Assembly: GCA_037962975.1 (NCBI GenBank)
Contig: CM075672.1
Span: forward strand, 124,048,001-124,112,000
DNA from: Clitoria ternatea
Lineage: Eukaryota > Streptophyta > Magnoliopsida > Fabales > Fabaceae
Reading direction: 5' to 3'
Length of the DNA stretch: 64,000 bases
In this document: piece after piece, positions 24,115-35,758 of the stretch
How the letters are laid out: each line of letters starts with the position of its first letter
Position numbering within the stretch: the first letter of the stretch is position 1
Position numbers and translations under genes: made by a program
Notes under the pieces: model-generated
The model's database searches: none
The model's input: only the letters and a program-made list of their open reading frames with translations
Told to the model about the DNA's origin: nothing

Positions 24115-24690
24115 TTCCGAGTGAAACAAGGGTAAATCCAAGTGAAATAAGTATAATTCCGAGTGGAATCATACTGAGAAGGGTTTTCCAAACGATCTGG
24201 CTAAAAATCCGAGTGAAATTACACTGGAAAGCTGTTTTCCGACTGAAACAAGTTTGATTCCGAGTGAAAATGAGTTTTCCGCATGAATTAACTATGAATC
24301 CGAGTGAAATAAAATGGAGCAGAGTTTACTAAATGAACTTAATATGTTTTCTGAGTGAAACAGAAACTGAAAAGTATTTTCTTAATGAAATAACTTAAAT
24401 TCTGAGTGAAATAAATTTTTGAGTGAATTAAAATATAATTTCCGAGTGGAATCAGTAAGAAAGAGTTTCATGAGTGAAATCGTTGGTGAAATCGAGTAAA
24501 AAATGAATTTTTGAGTATAGTAAAATACGATTCTGAGTGACATCAGTCACAAAGGAGTTTTCTGAGTGAAAATAATATGTTTTCTGAGTGAAATCAGTTT
24601 CAGAAGTGTTTTCCGAGTGAAATTTTACTAGGAAATGTTCTCTGAGTGAAATTAGGTTGTTTACCGAGTGAAGAATTGTTCTATCAGAAT
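24115..24690. repeat. phased CCGAGTGAA word array (element B LTR)
   Basis: About 25 copies of TTCCGAGTGAAA and variants. The first nine start at 24115, 24136, 24157, 24186, 24207, 24237, 24258, 24277 and 24298, intervals 21, 21, 29, 21, 30, 21, 19 and 21 bp. Some copies are perfect hairpins (ATTCCGAGTGGAAT at 24156). The same array is in the other LTR at about 32382-32950. Confidence 0.88.
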
Positions 24691-25449
24691 AAAATACATT
24701 CAGTTAAGGTTGAATCCGATTGAAACTAAGCAAAACCGAGTTGTATAGATGTAAAACCGGTCGGATTAACATAAAACAGAACCTGTTATCATTAAATCCA
24801 TCTTCTATTCATAATTTTTCACTGGAAATCACACGGTACCCATGATTCTTAGTATTTTCAGTCCAATACAGTACATATCATTTCACAATTCATCACTGAT
24901 TATATGCATTTAATAACAAATATATATATATAAATACAAATAATAACAATTAAGGCATTTAATTCACACAACACTGAATCTGTCCTGGAAAGGTGAGGAA
25001 CAAGTTCCTTAACCCTTTCCTTCACTCGGTTTTCCCACAGAGCACCCAAGAATATACCCCCTTACCTTTATGGAGCTCTTGGAGGAGAAGAAGAGGTTCC
25101 CTTTCACTGTCCCGCACGAATTCCGAGTGAAACAGAAGAGAAAAGAGAGAGAAAGTAACTTGTAGGAAGAAGAATGATGGAGGTGTGTTTCGTGTGTGTG
25201 TTCTCTAAGAGTCCTTGCATTGGTTTAAATAAGGAGTGGGCTGCTAAGTGGAAAACTAAATGGGGAACAGCTTTTGTGAGTGGGCTGCTAGTGGAGTGTT
25301 AATGGAGTGGCAGTGGAGATTTAAATAAGGAGATATACTGAGTCAGTGCCCATTTCTGGCCGCCCACTAGCTATAATACGCATGATTGAATTAAAATAAT
25401 CATTAAAAGACAAAATTGAAGTCAATACGCACAGCTGACACTGAATACC

Positions 25450-26280
25450 GAGTGAAACTTCCACTCGGTTAATCACTATGCCGACTGGAATTCTTCTTCC
25501 GAGTCAACAAATACAAGGCTCGCTTGAGCGAGTCTTCAAGTCCTCGCTCGGAATTCCTTTGAAACCGACTCAGGTACTCGGTTTTCTCACTCTGTAATAT
25601 CTGTCCAGACCGAGTCCTCTCTTTCTCAGAGTTTTCACTCGGAAATCCGAGTCTTCATTCACTTGGTTCACTCGGTTTAGGCCAACTTCTTCAACTATAT
25701 TTCCAAATTAAGGTTTATTTAAGCCATTACCTCTCGGAACAAGACCTACACGTACGACTCTCACTCGGTTTTGGTCCAGTAGAGTATATCTCACTCGGAA
25801 TTGGCTCAGCCTCTTACATTTCTCTCGGAATGGGTTCCCTTTACCATTTTCCACTCGGTTTCTTAAGCAAATACATACGAAACCATTCGGAATCCTTCCC
25901 AATTGATTCCACAGCACATTCCAGTCGGTAGGAAGCATCAAATCAACATAAACATAAGTATATATACATTCTTTCACTCGGAATACTTCAATCGGAGGAG
26001 TTTCCTTCGGAAAAGAAGTATTTGGCACGGTTTGACTCAGAAACGAGTCATTCCAGGGTGTTTTGACTCAGAATTTCACCCTGAAGTGGTTTTCTTGAAC
26101 ACACTTCACTCATAATTGCCTCTCAGGTCAGGACTCCACTCGGTGGTAGCCCTCTCAGTCATGTTTTACTCGGAAAATGTAACGTTACACTCGGAATTTC
26201 ATTCCTTCACTCGGAATTTCATTTCTTCACTCGGAATTCCTCTCTGTTACTTGGAACAGAGTCCTTTTCACTCAGTTTTT
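25450..26280. repeat. phased TTCACTCGGAA word array, opposite orientation (element B LTR)
   Basis: Words read CACTCGGAA on the plus strand, opposite to the 24115-24690 block. Copies at 26167, 26188, 26208 and 26228 are 21, 20 and 20 bp apart. One copy of the F-type palindrome CTCGCTTGAGCGAG lies at about 25523, conserved in the other LTR near 33787. A candidate TATA box lies between the two blocks. Confidence 0.8.
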
Positions 26281-26449
26281 GCATAATTTCACTAATGATC
26301 CATATAAATTCCATTATTATGCATAAAAATGACATTTCTGAGATACCACAGACCATCAATAGGGTATATATTGACTTATTCTTACTTACAACTCTCCATA
26401 ATTCAAAATTTACAAGGGTAAAACTTTTTCTAAAAACAGGGATGTTACA

Positions 26450-26463
26450 TTCTCCTCCCCTTT
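26450..26463 (-). other. polypurine tract of element B
   Basis: On the minus strand, AAAAGGGGAGGAGAA directly precedes the 3' LTR. It is the expected primer for plus-strand DNA synthesis. Confidence 0.8.
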
Positions 26464-26479
26464 TAGGAATTTCGTCCCG

Positions 26480-29400
26480 AAATTCAAAGTTAAAACAATT
26501 GAGGGTACAATTCTCTCATTTTCTCCTCAATTTCCCAAGTAGCATCCCCATCATCTGTCCGACTCCAAACTACCTTGACCTAAGAGATTTCCTTACCTCT
26601 TAGCTGTTTGAGACGTCGGTCAACAATCTTAACTGGTGATGCTTCAAAGGTGAGGTTCTCTTTCAGAACAAACTAATCAGGACTCAGAACATGATCAGGG
26701 CTTGGTGCATATTTACGGAGTAAGGAGACATGAAATACATTATGAAGGTTTGACAGCTCGGGTGGCAAAGCAATACGGTAGGCATGAGTTCCTATCTTTT
26801 GCAAAATCTGATAGGGTCCTACGTATCTGGGGCTTAACTTCTTGGCCTTCAAAGCTCTTCATACTCCAGTGGTAGGGGTAACTTTGAGAAATACGTGATC
26901 GCCCTCTTCAAATTCCAATGGCTTTCTACGTTTGTCGTAGTAACTCTTTTGTCTATCTTGCGAAGCCTTCATTGCCATTTAGATCTTTTGGACTTGTTCT
27001 GTAGTCTTCTAAATAATCTCTGGTCCAATTATTGTCTTTTCACCAGTCTCATACCAACATAAAGGTGTACGACATTTCCTTCCATATAAAGCTTCATAGG
27101 GGGCCATTCCGATACTGGTATGGTAGCTATTGTTGTAAGTGAACTCCACAAGTGGAAGGTATTCTTGCCAACTTCCCCCATGTTCTAGGACACAAAGACG
27201 CAACAAATCTTCAAGAGTCTTGATTGTTCTTTCTGATTGTCCGTCTGTCTGTGGGTGATATGCGGAACTTAACTTCAGACGAGTTCCCAGAGCTTGTTGC
27301 AGGCTCTTCCAAAATTGTGATGTGAAACGAGGATCTCGATCGGACACAATTGCAGTGGGAGTTCCATGTAATCGTACAATTTCCTTGATATAGATCTGGG
27401 TGAGTTTCTCTAGGGAATACTTCATATTGACAGGAATGAAGTGAGCGGTCTTTGTTAATCGATCCACGATTACCCAAATAGCATCATATCCAGCTGATGT
27501 TCTAGGAAATCCAGTCACGAAGTCCATAGCAATCTCATCCCATTTCCATTCTGGAATATCCAAAGGACGAAGGGTCCCACTTGGTCATTGTTGTTCCGCC
27601 TTTACCTTCTGACACATCAGGCAATCTGTTACATACTCAGCGATATCCCTTTTCATTCCTTGCCACCAGAATAATTTCTTCAAGTCCTAATACATCTTGG
27701 TTGATCCTGGGTGGATACTGTATTTACTTTTGTGTGCTTCATCCAGGATGGATCTTTTAAGATCTGTGTTAACTGGAATACAGAGTCTCTGTTGATACCT
27801 GATCACCCCATGTTTATCTTTGTTAAACTCTGAGACTCCTTCTTTTGTCTTTTTTGCTAGATCTTGAAACTCCTGATCATTGGCTTGAGCTTCTTTGACT
27901 TGTTCCAGGAAATCATTGGAAATTCTCAATATTCCAACCATAAGACTTCCCCTTTTTGGTGTTACTGCCAGATTCAAATCGTGAAACTGTTCTATCAATT
28001 CTAACTCCTTTGTCATCATATATGATAGACGTAAAGCCTTTCGACTGAGTGCATCAGCTACTACATTTGCCTTTCCAGGATGATATCGGAGTTCGAATTC
28101 ATAATCTTTGATGAATTCCATCCATCTACGTTGTCGCATATTCAATTCTTTCTGGTCGAATAGATACTTCAAGCTCTTATGATCACTGAAGACTTCAAAG
28201 TATGTACCATACAAGTAGTGTCTCCAGATTTTCAAGGCAAACACAACTGCAGCTAATTCCAAGTCATGTGTGGGATAATTAACTTCATGCGTTCTTAGCT
28301 GTCTCGAAGCATAAGCAACAACCTTTCTTTCTTGCATTAGGACACATCCTAGTCCTTGTCTTGAGGTATCACAATACACTTCATATGGCTTGGCAGGATC
28401 TGGCAAAATCAAGACAGGTGCACTAGTGAGTCGTTGGCGTAACTCCGTAAAACTGCTTTCGCATTTGTCAGTCCATTCAAATGGTTGATCTTTACGAGTC
28501 AGCTTGGTTAAAGGTGTTGCAATTCGAGAGAAATTCTCGATGAATCGACGATAATATCCAGCCAGTCCAAGGAAACTGTGGATTTCCATCACATTCTTGG
28601 GTTGTTCCCAATTTAGTACAGCTTCTACCTTTGTAGGATCCACAGCAATTCCTTCCTTAGAGATGACATGTCCTAAAAATTTCACTTCTGTCAACCAGAA
28701 TTCACATTTTGAAAACTTGGTGTACAATTGCCTTGCACGCAAAGTATTCAGAACAATTCGGAGATGCTCCTCGTGTTCCTCATGGTTCTTGGAGTAGACG
28801 AGAATATCGTCAATGAATACAACCACGAATTTGTCCAAGTACTCATGGAAGATTCGATTCATGTATCCCATAAAGACAACAGGTGCAATGGTAACTCCAA
28901 AGGGCATAACAAGATACTCATAGTGTCCATATCGTGTTCTGAATGCTGTTTTGGGTACATCATCTTTCTTCACTCTGATTTGGTGATACCCTGATCGCAG
29001 ATCAATTTTCGAGAAGATAGTGGCTCCTCGTAATTGGTCCATTAAATCATCAATTCTTGGGAGAGGGTATCGGTTCTTGATCGTAGCTTTATTCAACTGA
29101 CGATAGTCAACACATAACCGCATACTACCATCCTTCTTTTTGACTAGAAGAACTGGTGCTCCCCAAGGTGAGACACTGGGTCTAATCATTCCTTTCTCTA
29201 AAAGTTCTTCTATTTGCTCTTTAAGTTCACTGAGTTCCTTGGGTGACATTCGGTAAGGAGCAATAGAGATTGGTCCTGCACCCGGTATAATGTCAATACT
29301 GAACTCAATTTCCCGCTCTGGTGGTAGCTCTAGCATATCATCAGGAAAAACTTCTAGAAATTCCTGAACAACAGGAATCTGGTCAATTTGAGGAGTGGCC

Positions 29401-30920
29401 TTACTTTCAGATTCAGTAAGGATCATGTATAGTTGGACTTCCTTTGTTGGAATTACCTTTTCTGAGCTAATAGGACAAAGATCAGTGTTTTGATCACAAT
29501 GAGATGTAGTAGACCCGAGAGTGATGGATCTATTATGACAATCAATCAGAATATGGTTGGCAGCAAGCCAATTCATTCCTAGAACAATATCTAGATCAAT
29601 CAAAGGGAAACATATCAGATCTACTTGATAAGCTTTCCCTTCGATGTTGAGAGGACATTTCAAACACATGCAGGAAGGGCAAATGGGTTTATTTGCAGCA
29701 GTCGTGACAATCATCTTATTAGGCAGAGAGGTTATAGGAAGCTTTAAATGTTTTACATAATTCTCAGATATGAAAGAATGAGTGGCTCCAGAATCATATA
29801 ATACATTTAATAGAGTACTTCCTATAAAGCATGTACCTTGCACAAGATCGTTCTCTTGTGATACTTCTGCACCATTCATGGTAAAAACTCTAGCATTTCC
29901 TCCTGGTCTTCCAGTAGAGTTATTTCCGGGCCTTCTAGGATTATTGTTCTGATTGAAATTGTTACCGCGGTGAATATTTTGCATCCTTGGGACATTGTTG
30001 GTAGAGGTATTTGTAGTAGATCCTCCACTTCCTTGACCTGTTGGTCGTACTGCCTGTCCTTGAGTTACTTGTTGTTGGTTATTTTTATTTCTGTACCAAC
30101 AGTCAGCATCACGATGTCCAATCCGTCCACAGATTGTGCAGTTTTTACCGCTTTGGTTCTCCTGACCTCTAGGAGGAATTCGGTTGGCTGAGTTGAAAGG
30201 TCGGAAATATGGCCGATCTGCTCAAAAATCCCTTCTTTGCTGTCGATCTGGCATACGTCGTTCTGGCCCATGATTAGACGCTCCAGGTCGTCGAAGATTA
30301 GAGGTATTCTCAAAGATGCGGCATCTGTCAACCAAAGTAGTGAATTGTGTAATTTGTTGACAACATATAACTTGGCGAATTTTTTGCTGTAATCCTGCTT
30401 CAAACTTTGCGCATCTTGACGCTTCTCCCATGTGGGTGTAGTAGGGACAACATTTTGCCAGCTCATGAAACTTAGCAGCGTACTCCCCAACAGTCATATT
30501 GCCTTGTTTCAGATTAAAGAATTCCTGCTCTTTTTGCCTCCTTATATCTTCAGGAAAGTATTTGGCGAGAAACTCTGTCCTGAATCATCCCCAAGTGAGG
30601 AAGTGTCCCTCAGCTGTTAATCTGATTCTGGCATGAGTCCACCAGTGTTCTGCTTCTGCAACCAGCATGAAGACGGCAAAAGTTACCCTGTCTTCGTCAG
30701 AGCATCGCATAGCGGCAAAAATCTTTTCAAGGTGTTCAATCCATAATTGTGCTCCTTCTGGATCAAAGCCTCCTTTGAATTGAGTAGGATTATTCCTTTG
30801 GAAGTCAGCTAATCCTTGGTTTTGCCTAGTAGAAGAATGAGGTAACTCTTGGCGTTCTATTACCTCCACAATTCTAGTAAGAAGATCCTCCATCACATGA
30901 TCATTATTTTGGCGTGCCAT
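26480..30920 (-). pseudogene. gag-pol of element B (single frame, eight or more stops)
   Basis: From ATG at 30920 (MARQNNDHVMEDLL...) one reading frame runs through gag, protease (DSGATHSF at 29793 and below), RT (FIDDILVYS near 28790), RNase H (CDTSRQGLG), integrase zinc region (HPGSTKMY), integrase core (27563-27009) and a chromodomain-like end (VKVVWSRTDDGDATWEIE, near 26570). The stops I find in this frame are TGA at 30587, 30224, 27587 and 26861 and TAG at 27689, 27011, 26675 and 26582. I found no frameshift. The longest open stretch is 765 codons (29984-27687), protease to integrase zinc region. A dead but structurally complete polyprotein. Confidence 0.93.
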
Positions 30921-30930
30921 TGAAATTTTG

Positions 30931-33332
30931 CTGAAAGAATATCAACAAAATATTCAAATGTATGTTATGTGGAGTATTCCACATAGGAATTCTAGGCTTA
31001 GGGGTGTTATGGACTGTTCAATATTTCTATCAGAGTACGTGGAAACCTAATGGTCCACTCCCCAAGCTTGATGAATCGACTATGCTCTAATACCACCTTT
31101 TGTAATACCCTCGGTTAGATAAGACAAATCCTTCTGTAGGTTCATCCTATTTAACTGAGAGTGTTAACAGTTTTTTAGAAAAAGTGAATATTTTTTTTAA
31201 AAAGAGATGGCAGATCAATGGAAGCAAATAGTGAATATATCACATAGTCATTCACAAACTGCAAGTAATTGTACTCTTAACAGAATGGGGCACGCAGGCA
31301 CCCTTAAATATTATTTAGTCATCCGTCAATAATCAGCTACTTATATTCTATTTAAGGAGCGTTCTCATTTGGTTCAGCATATTGCTGTTCTTCATACTCA
31401 GGTTCTTGATTTCCTAATTCCTCTGAAAATTGTCAACAGTAAGGGTGAGTATAACCCAAGACCCTGATTGGTTAATCCGGTGCGGACATAATCCAGTTAA
31501 CAAATAATATCACATAATTCATACAATTAGCATATTTATAATAATCAAGCATGTCGTCATGAAAATGCATGAATTGAATTTATTATGATTTATCTTTGAT
31601 TAAGTCTCATGATGCATGTGAGCCCAATAAATCGATTTTTCTTCATCTTATTCTTTGGAATATCTTCATTCCAATCATCTAGAGCGATCAGGGTCCGCCC
31701 AAGTTCCATATGGTACAAATGAACTCATTGGTTCTCATCATTGATTTAAATATTTTTGGAACTTGGATCCCTACGATCATAGTTACACTCTGTCATTTAG
31801 TCAAAGTACACTAGAATTGCATCGTCTCACCCGACTATCAGCCGCGACTCTGATGCCATTGGGTTGCCGTTCCAGTTGTACTCCCAAGATTCTTCATGGA
31901 GATCGAACGTGAGTGTCCTCCACTGTACCAAGTGTATGCTCTAGAGGTTTTTCTTCTTCAAAAATATTTTCATGATGCGAAATGCATTTATTTTATCAAT
32001 TGATTCCTTGGGTATCTTATGTATTTCCAGTCTCATCATATCATTCCCAAGTTCTTTGAATTCCATCAATTATTTAAACATTGTAAGATATCCGTTTATT
32101 ATCTTAGAAATATATCTATTATATCTTGGTTAAAATTATATTCTTCATAAAGAGTAAAATAATATATTCTTTATGTAATTACTCATAATTAAGACGTTAA
32201 CAATGTTAATAACAATAAAACTAACAATAGTAATAACAATATTAAGATTGATAATAATTAGAATAATAATAATAATAGAATAAGAATGATAATAATAATT
32301 ATAACTTCGCAATAGTTTAAAAAAATGTTTAAGAATAGTTTCTAAATGAAAATCCAAGCGAAAAACACTAAAAACATAGTTTTCCGAGTGAAAAAAGGGT
32401 AAATCCGAGTGAAATAAGTATAATTCCGAGTGGAATCATACTGAGAAGGGTTTTCCAAACGATCTGGCTAAAAATCCGAGTGAAATTACACTGGAAAGCT
32501 ATTTTCCGACTGAAACAAGTTTGATTCTGAGTGAAAATGAGTTTTCCGCATGAATTAACTATGAATCCGAGTGAAATAAAACTGAGCAGAGTTTACTAAA
32601 TGAACTTAATATGTTTTCCGAGTGAAACAGAAACTGGAAAGTATTTTCTTAATAAAATAACTTAAATTCTGAGTGAAATAAATTTTTGAGTGAATTAAAA
32701 TATAATTTCCGAGTGGAATCAGTAAGAAAGAGTTTCATGAGTGAAATCGTTGGTGAAACTGAGTAAAAAATGAATTTTTGAGTATAGTAAAATACGATTC
32801 CGAGTGACATCAGTCACAAAGGAGTTTTCTGAGTGAAAATAATATGTTTTCCGAGTGAAATCAGTTTCAGAAGTGTTTTCCGAGTGAAAATTTACTAGGA
32901 AATGTTCTCTGAGTGAAATTAGGTTGTTTACCGAGTGAAGAATTGTTCTATCAGAATAAAATACATTCAGTTAAGGTTGAATCCGATTGAAACTAAGCAA
33001 AACCGAGTTGTATAGATGTAAAACCGGTCGGATTAACATAAAACAGAACCTGTTATCATTAAATCCATCTTCTATTCATAATTTTTCACTGGAAATCACA
33101 CGGTACCCATGATTCTTAGTATTTTCAGTCCAATACAGTACATATCATTTCACAATTCATCACTGATTATATGCATTTAATAACAAATATATATATATAA
33201 ATATAAATAATAACAATTAAGGCATTTAATTCACACAACACTGAATCTGTCCTGGAAAGGTGAGGAACAAGTTCCTTAACCCTTTCCTTCACTCGGTTTT
33301 CCCACAGAGCACCCAAGAATATACCCCCTTAC
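30931..33332 (-). other. candidate leader intron of element B
   Basis: Donor-like AAAG|GTAAGG at 33333/33332 in the 5' LTR and acceptor-like TTCTTTCAG ending at 30931, 10 bases before the gag ATG (30920). Splicing would remove 2,402 bases holding the rest of the LTR, the 32382-32950 word array and the primer site. Inferred from sequence only; supported by the same layout in elements E and F. Confidence 0.5.
31084..31095 (-). other. primer-binding site of element B (tRNA-iMet type)
   Basis: On the minus strand TGGTATTAGAGC lies five bases after the 5' LTR end at 31101. It differs from the usual TGGTATCAGAGC by C to T. Confidence 0.88.
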
Positions 33333-34736
33333 CTTTATGGAGCTCCTGGAGGAGAAGAAGAGGTTCCCTTTCACTGTCCCGCACGAATTCCGAGTGAAAC
33401 AGAAGAGAAAAGAGAGAGAAAGTAACTTGTAGGAAGAAGAATGATGGAGGTGTGTTTCGTGTGTGTGTTCTCTAAGAGTCCTTGCGTTGGTTTAAATAAG
33501 GAGTGGGCTGCTAAGTGGAAAACTAAATGGGGAACAGCTTTTGTGAGTGGGCTGCTAGTGGAGTGTTAATGGAGTGGCAGTGGAGATTTAAATAAGGAGA
33601 TATGCTGAGTCAGTGCCCATTTCTGGCCGCCCACTAGCTATAATGCGCATGATTGAATTAAAATAATCATTAAAAGACAAAATTGAAGTCAATACGCACA
33701 GCTGACACTGAATACCGAGTGAAACTTCCACTCGGTTAATCACTATGCCGACTGGAATTCTTCTTCCGAGTCAACAAATACAAGGCTCGCTTGAGCGAGT
33801 CTTCAAGTCCTCGCTCGGAATTCCTTTGAAACCGACTCAGGTACTCGGTTTTCTCACTTGGTAATATCTGTCCAGACCGAGTCCTCTCTTTCTCAGAGTT
33901 TTCACTCGGAAATCCAAGTCTTCATTCACTTGGTTCACTCGGTTTAGGCCAACTTCTTCAACTATATTTCCAAATTAAGGTTTATTTAAGCCATTACCTC
34001 TCGGAACAAGACCTACACGTACGACTCTCACTTGGTTTTGGTCCAGTGGAGTATATCTCACTCGGAATTGGCTCAGCCTCTTACATTTCTCTCGGAATGG
34101 GTTCCCTTTACCATTTTCCACTTGGTTTCTTAAGCAAATACATACGAAACCATTCAGAATCCTTCCCAATTGATTCCACAGCACATTCCAGTCGGTAGGA
34201 AGCATCAAATCAACATAAACATAAGTATATATACATTCTTTCACTCGGAATACTTCAATCGGAGGAGTTTCCTTCGGAAAAGAAGCATTTGGCACGGTTT
34301 GACTCGGAAACGAGTCATTCCAGGGTGTTTTGACTCGGAATTTCACCCAGAAGTGGTTTTCTTGAACACACTTCACTCATAATTGCCTCTCAGGTCAGGA
34401 CTCCACTTGGTGGTAGCCCTCTCAGTCATGTTTTACTCGGAAAACGTAACGTTACACTCGGAATTTCATTCCTTCACTCGGAATTTCATTCCTTCACTCG
34501 GAATTTCATTTCTTCACTCGAAATTCCTCTCTGTTACTCAGAACAGAGTCCTTTTCACTTGGTTTTTGCATAATTTCACTAATGATCCATATAGATTCCA
34601 TTATTATGCATAAAAATGACATTTTTGAGATACCACAGACCATCAATAGGGTATATATTGACTTATTCTTACTTACAACTCTCCATAATTCAAAATTTAC
34701 AAGGGTAAAACTTTTTCTAAAAACAGGGATGTTACA
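31101..34736 (-). repeat. 5' LTR of element B
   Basis: TGTAATACCC at 31101 (one change from the other LTR) to GGGATGTTACA ending 34736. Same word arrays as the 3' LTR. A TATTTAAA candidate TATA box reads on the minus strand at 33498-33491, followed by a pyrimidine-rich leader and the donor-like site at 33332. Confidence 0.93.
33491..33498 (-). promoter_or_regulatory. candidate TATA box, element B 5' LTR
   Basis: TATTTAAA on the minus strand, followed about 70-110 bp downstream by a CT-rich leader (TTTCTCTCTCTTTTC). Position about 1.2 kb into the LTR; identical in the other LTR near 25228. Confidence 0.4.
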
Positions 34737-34880
34737 GTTGTCGTCATCCTTGTATGACCCACTTCATTTTACTTGATACCGGAGTAGACTTTACCTGAAT
34801 AAATATCCAATATTTATTCTTCCTAGTATGACCATGCATTTCTTTAGTTTTACTCCATCAAATGGCCCATAGATATTATT
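34737..34880 (-). mobile_element. Ty1/copia LTR fragment, part 2
   Basis: Continuation of the LTR fragment interrupted by element B. The first 140 bases are the reverse complement of about 52385-52515 in copia element G (CGTCATCCTTGTAT..., CATGACCATGCATTTC), then similarity ends after GGCCCATAGATAT. Confidence 0.65.
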
Positions 34881-35446
34881 GGAAAAATATATTTCTAAAG
34901 ATACCAAGTCGCACATCACTTAGACTTGAGGAATGTTTAGAGTTTATATACCAAGGGGATGTGAGACTTGTACACAAGATAAAAAGTGTTGGGCCCTGGC
35001 CCGCATAAAGCCCAAACACGATGTTAGAAAATTTAGTTCAAAATGACAAATTTCCCTCCCTCCTGTACGCATGATTAATAGTGACGAAATAATTTTAATA
35101 TTTTATTTAATTAATTTTTGGGCCTTTCTTGGAAAATATTATTTTTCCATGTTTAAAGTTTGAAATGAAAGGTTACTGTTGTTTCCTGCTATGTAGACAT
35201 GTTCCTTACTAAAACATGAACAGTAATTGGAACAACCATGTCTCCTTACAAAGAGGCACATTTCCATGGCAGACTTGTCCTTCAATGGATGTCTCCCTAC
35301 CATTCATTTCTTCTTTAAAGCTTCAGTTTTTATCATCCAATAAATTATTCTTCCTCTCTTTTCCTTCTTAGCTGAGTTATTATAATTTAATTTTTATTAG
35401 TTCTGATCCTAACCTACAGTAGAAGAGTTTGTTGTATTATGGGGAA
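34881..35446. other. unassigned stretch
   Basis: No LTR ends, coding potential or tandem repeats recognised. It lies between a copia LTR fragment and the start of LTR F. It could be host intergenic DNA or unrecognised transposon sequence. Confidence 0.35.
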
Positions 35447-35744
35447 TGTAACATCCCAAAAATTGATAAAAATATTAAATTAGGAGGAATAAATAAGGAA
35501 GAGTTATGCATAAATTAAGTTATACCCCAGAAGGTTGGAAATAAATAAATTGACAATTTTTATGACCATCAATAGTACATTATAGCTTTAAAAGCTAAAA
35601 TTATGACCCAATTAAAATATGGGTGTCGGATCAAGTATCTCCAATTAAGACACTGTTGGTCAGGGTGATAAATGATGATATTAGGAATCCAAATATGTAT
35701 TCAAAAAAAAATTTGGATAAAGTATAGAGCCCGAATGGGGATCC

Positions 35745-35758
35745 TATTTATAATAAAA
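35745..35758 (+). promoter_or_regulatory. candidate TATA box of LTR F
   Basis: TATTTATAATAAAA about 300 bp into the LTR, followed by a CT-rich leader (35800-36040). LTRs H and 58172 have less perfect TTATAAAAC or GGTAAAATGG at the same place. Confidence 0.4.

Larger units (their letters stand above)
22834..26449 (-). repeat. 3' LTR of element B
   Basis: TGTAACACCC at 22834 to GGGATGTTACA ending 26449 on the plus strand. It carries two blocks of CCGAGTGAA/TTCACTCGG words in opposite orientation (24115-24690 and 25450-26280). Confidence 0.93.
22834..34736 (-). mobile_element. element B, full-length chromovirus (Ty3/gypsy)
   Basis: Complete structure on the minus strand with a perfect target duplication GTTGT (22829-22833 and 34737-34741): 5' LTR 34736-31101, primer site, gag-pol 30920-26480, polypurine tract, 3' LTR 26449-22834. 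Length 11.9 kb. LTRs are 3,636 and 3,616 bp and differ by roughly 1-1.5% in the first kilobase by eye. It sits inside a copia LTR. Confidence 0.95.
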
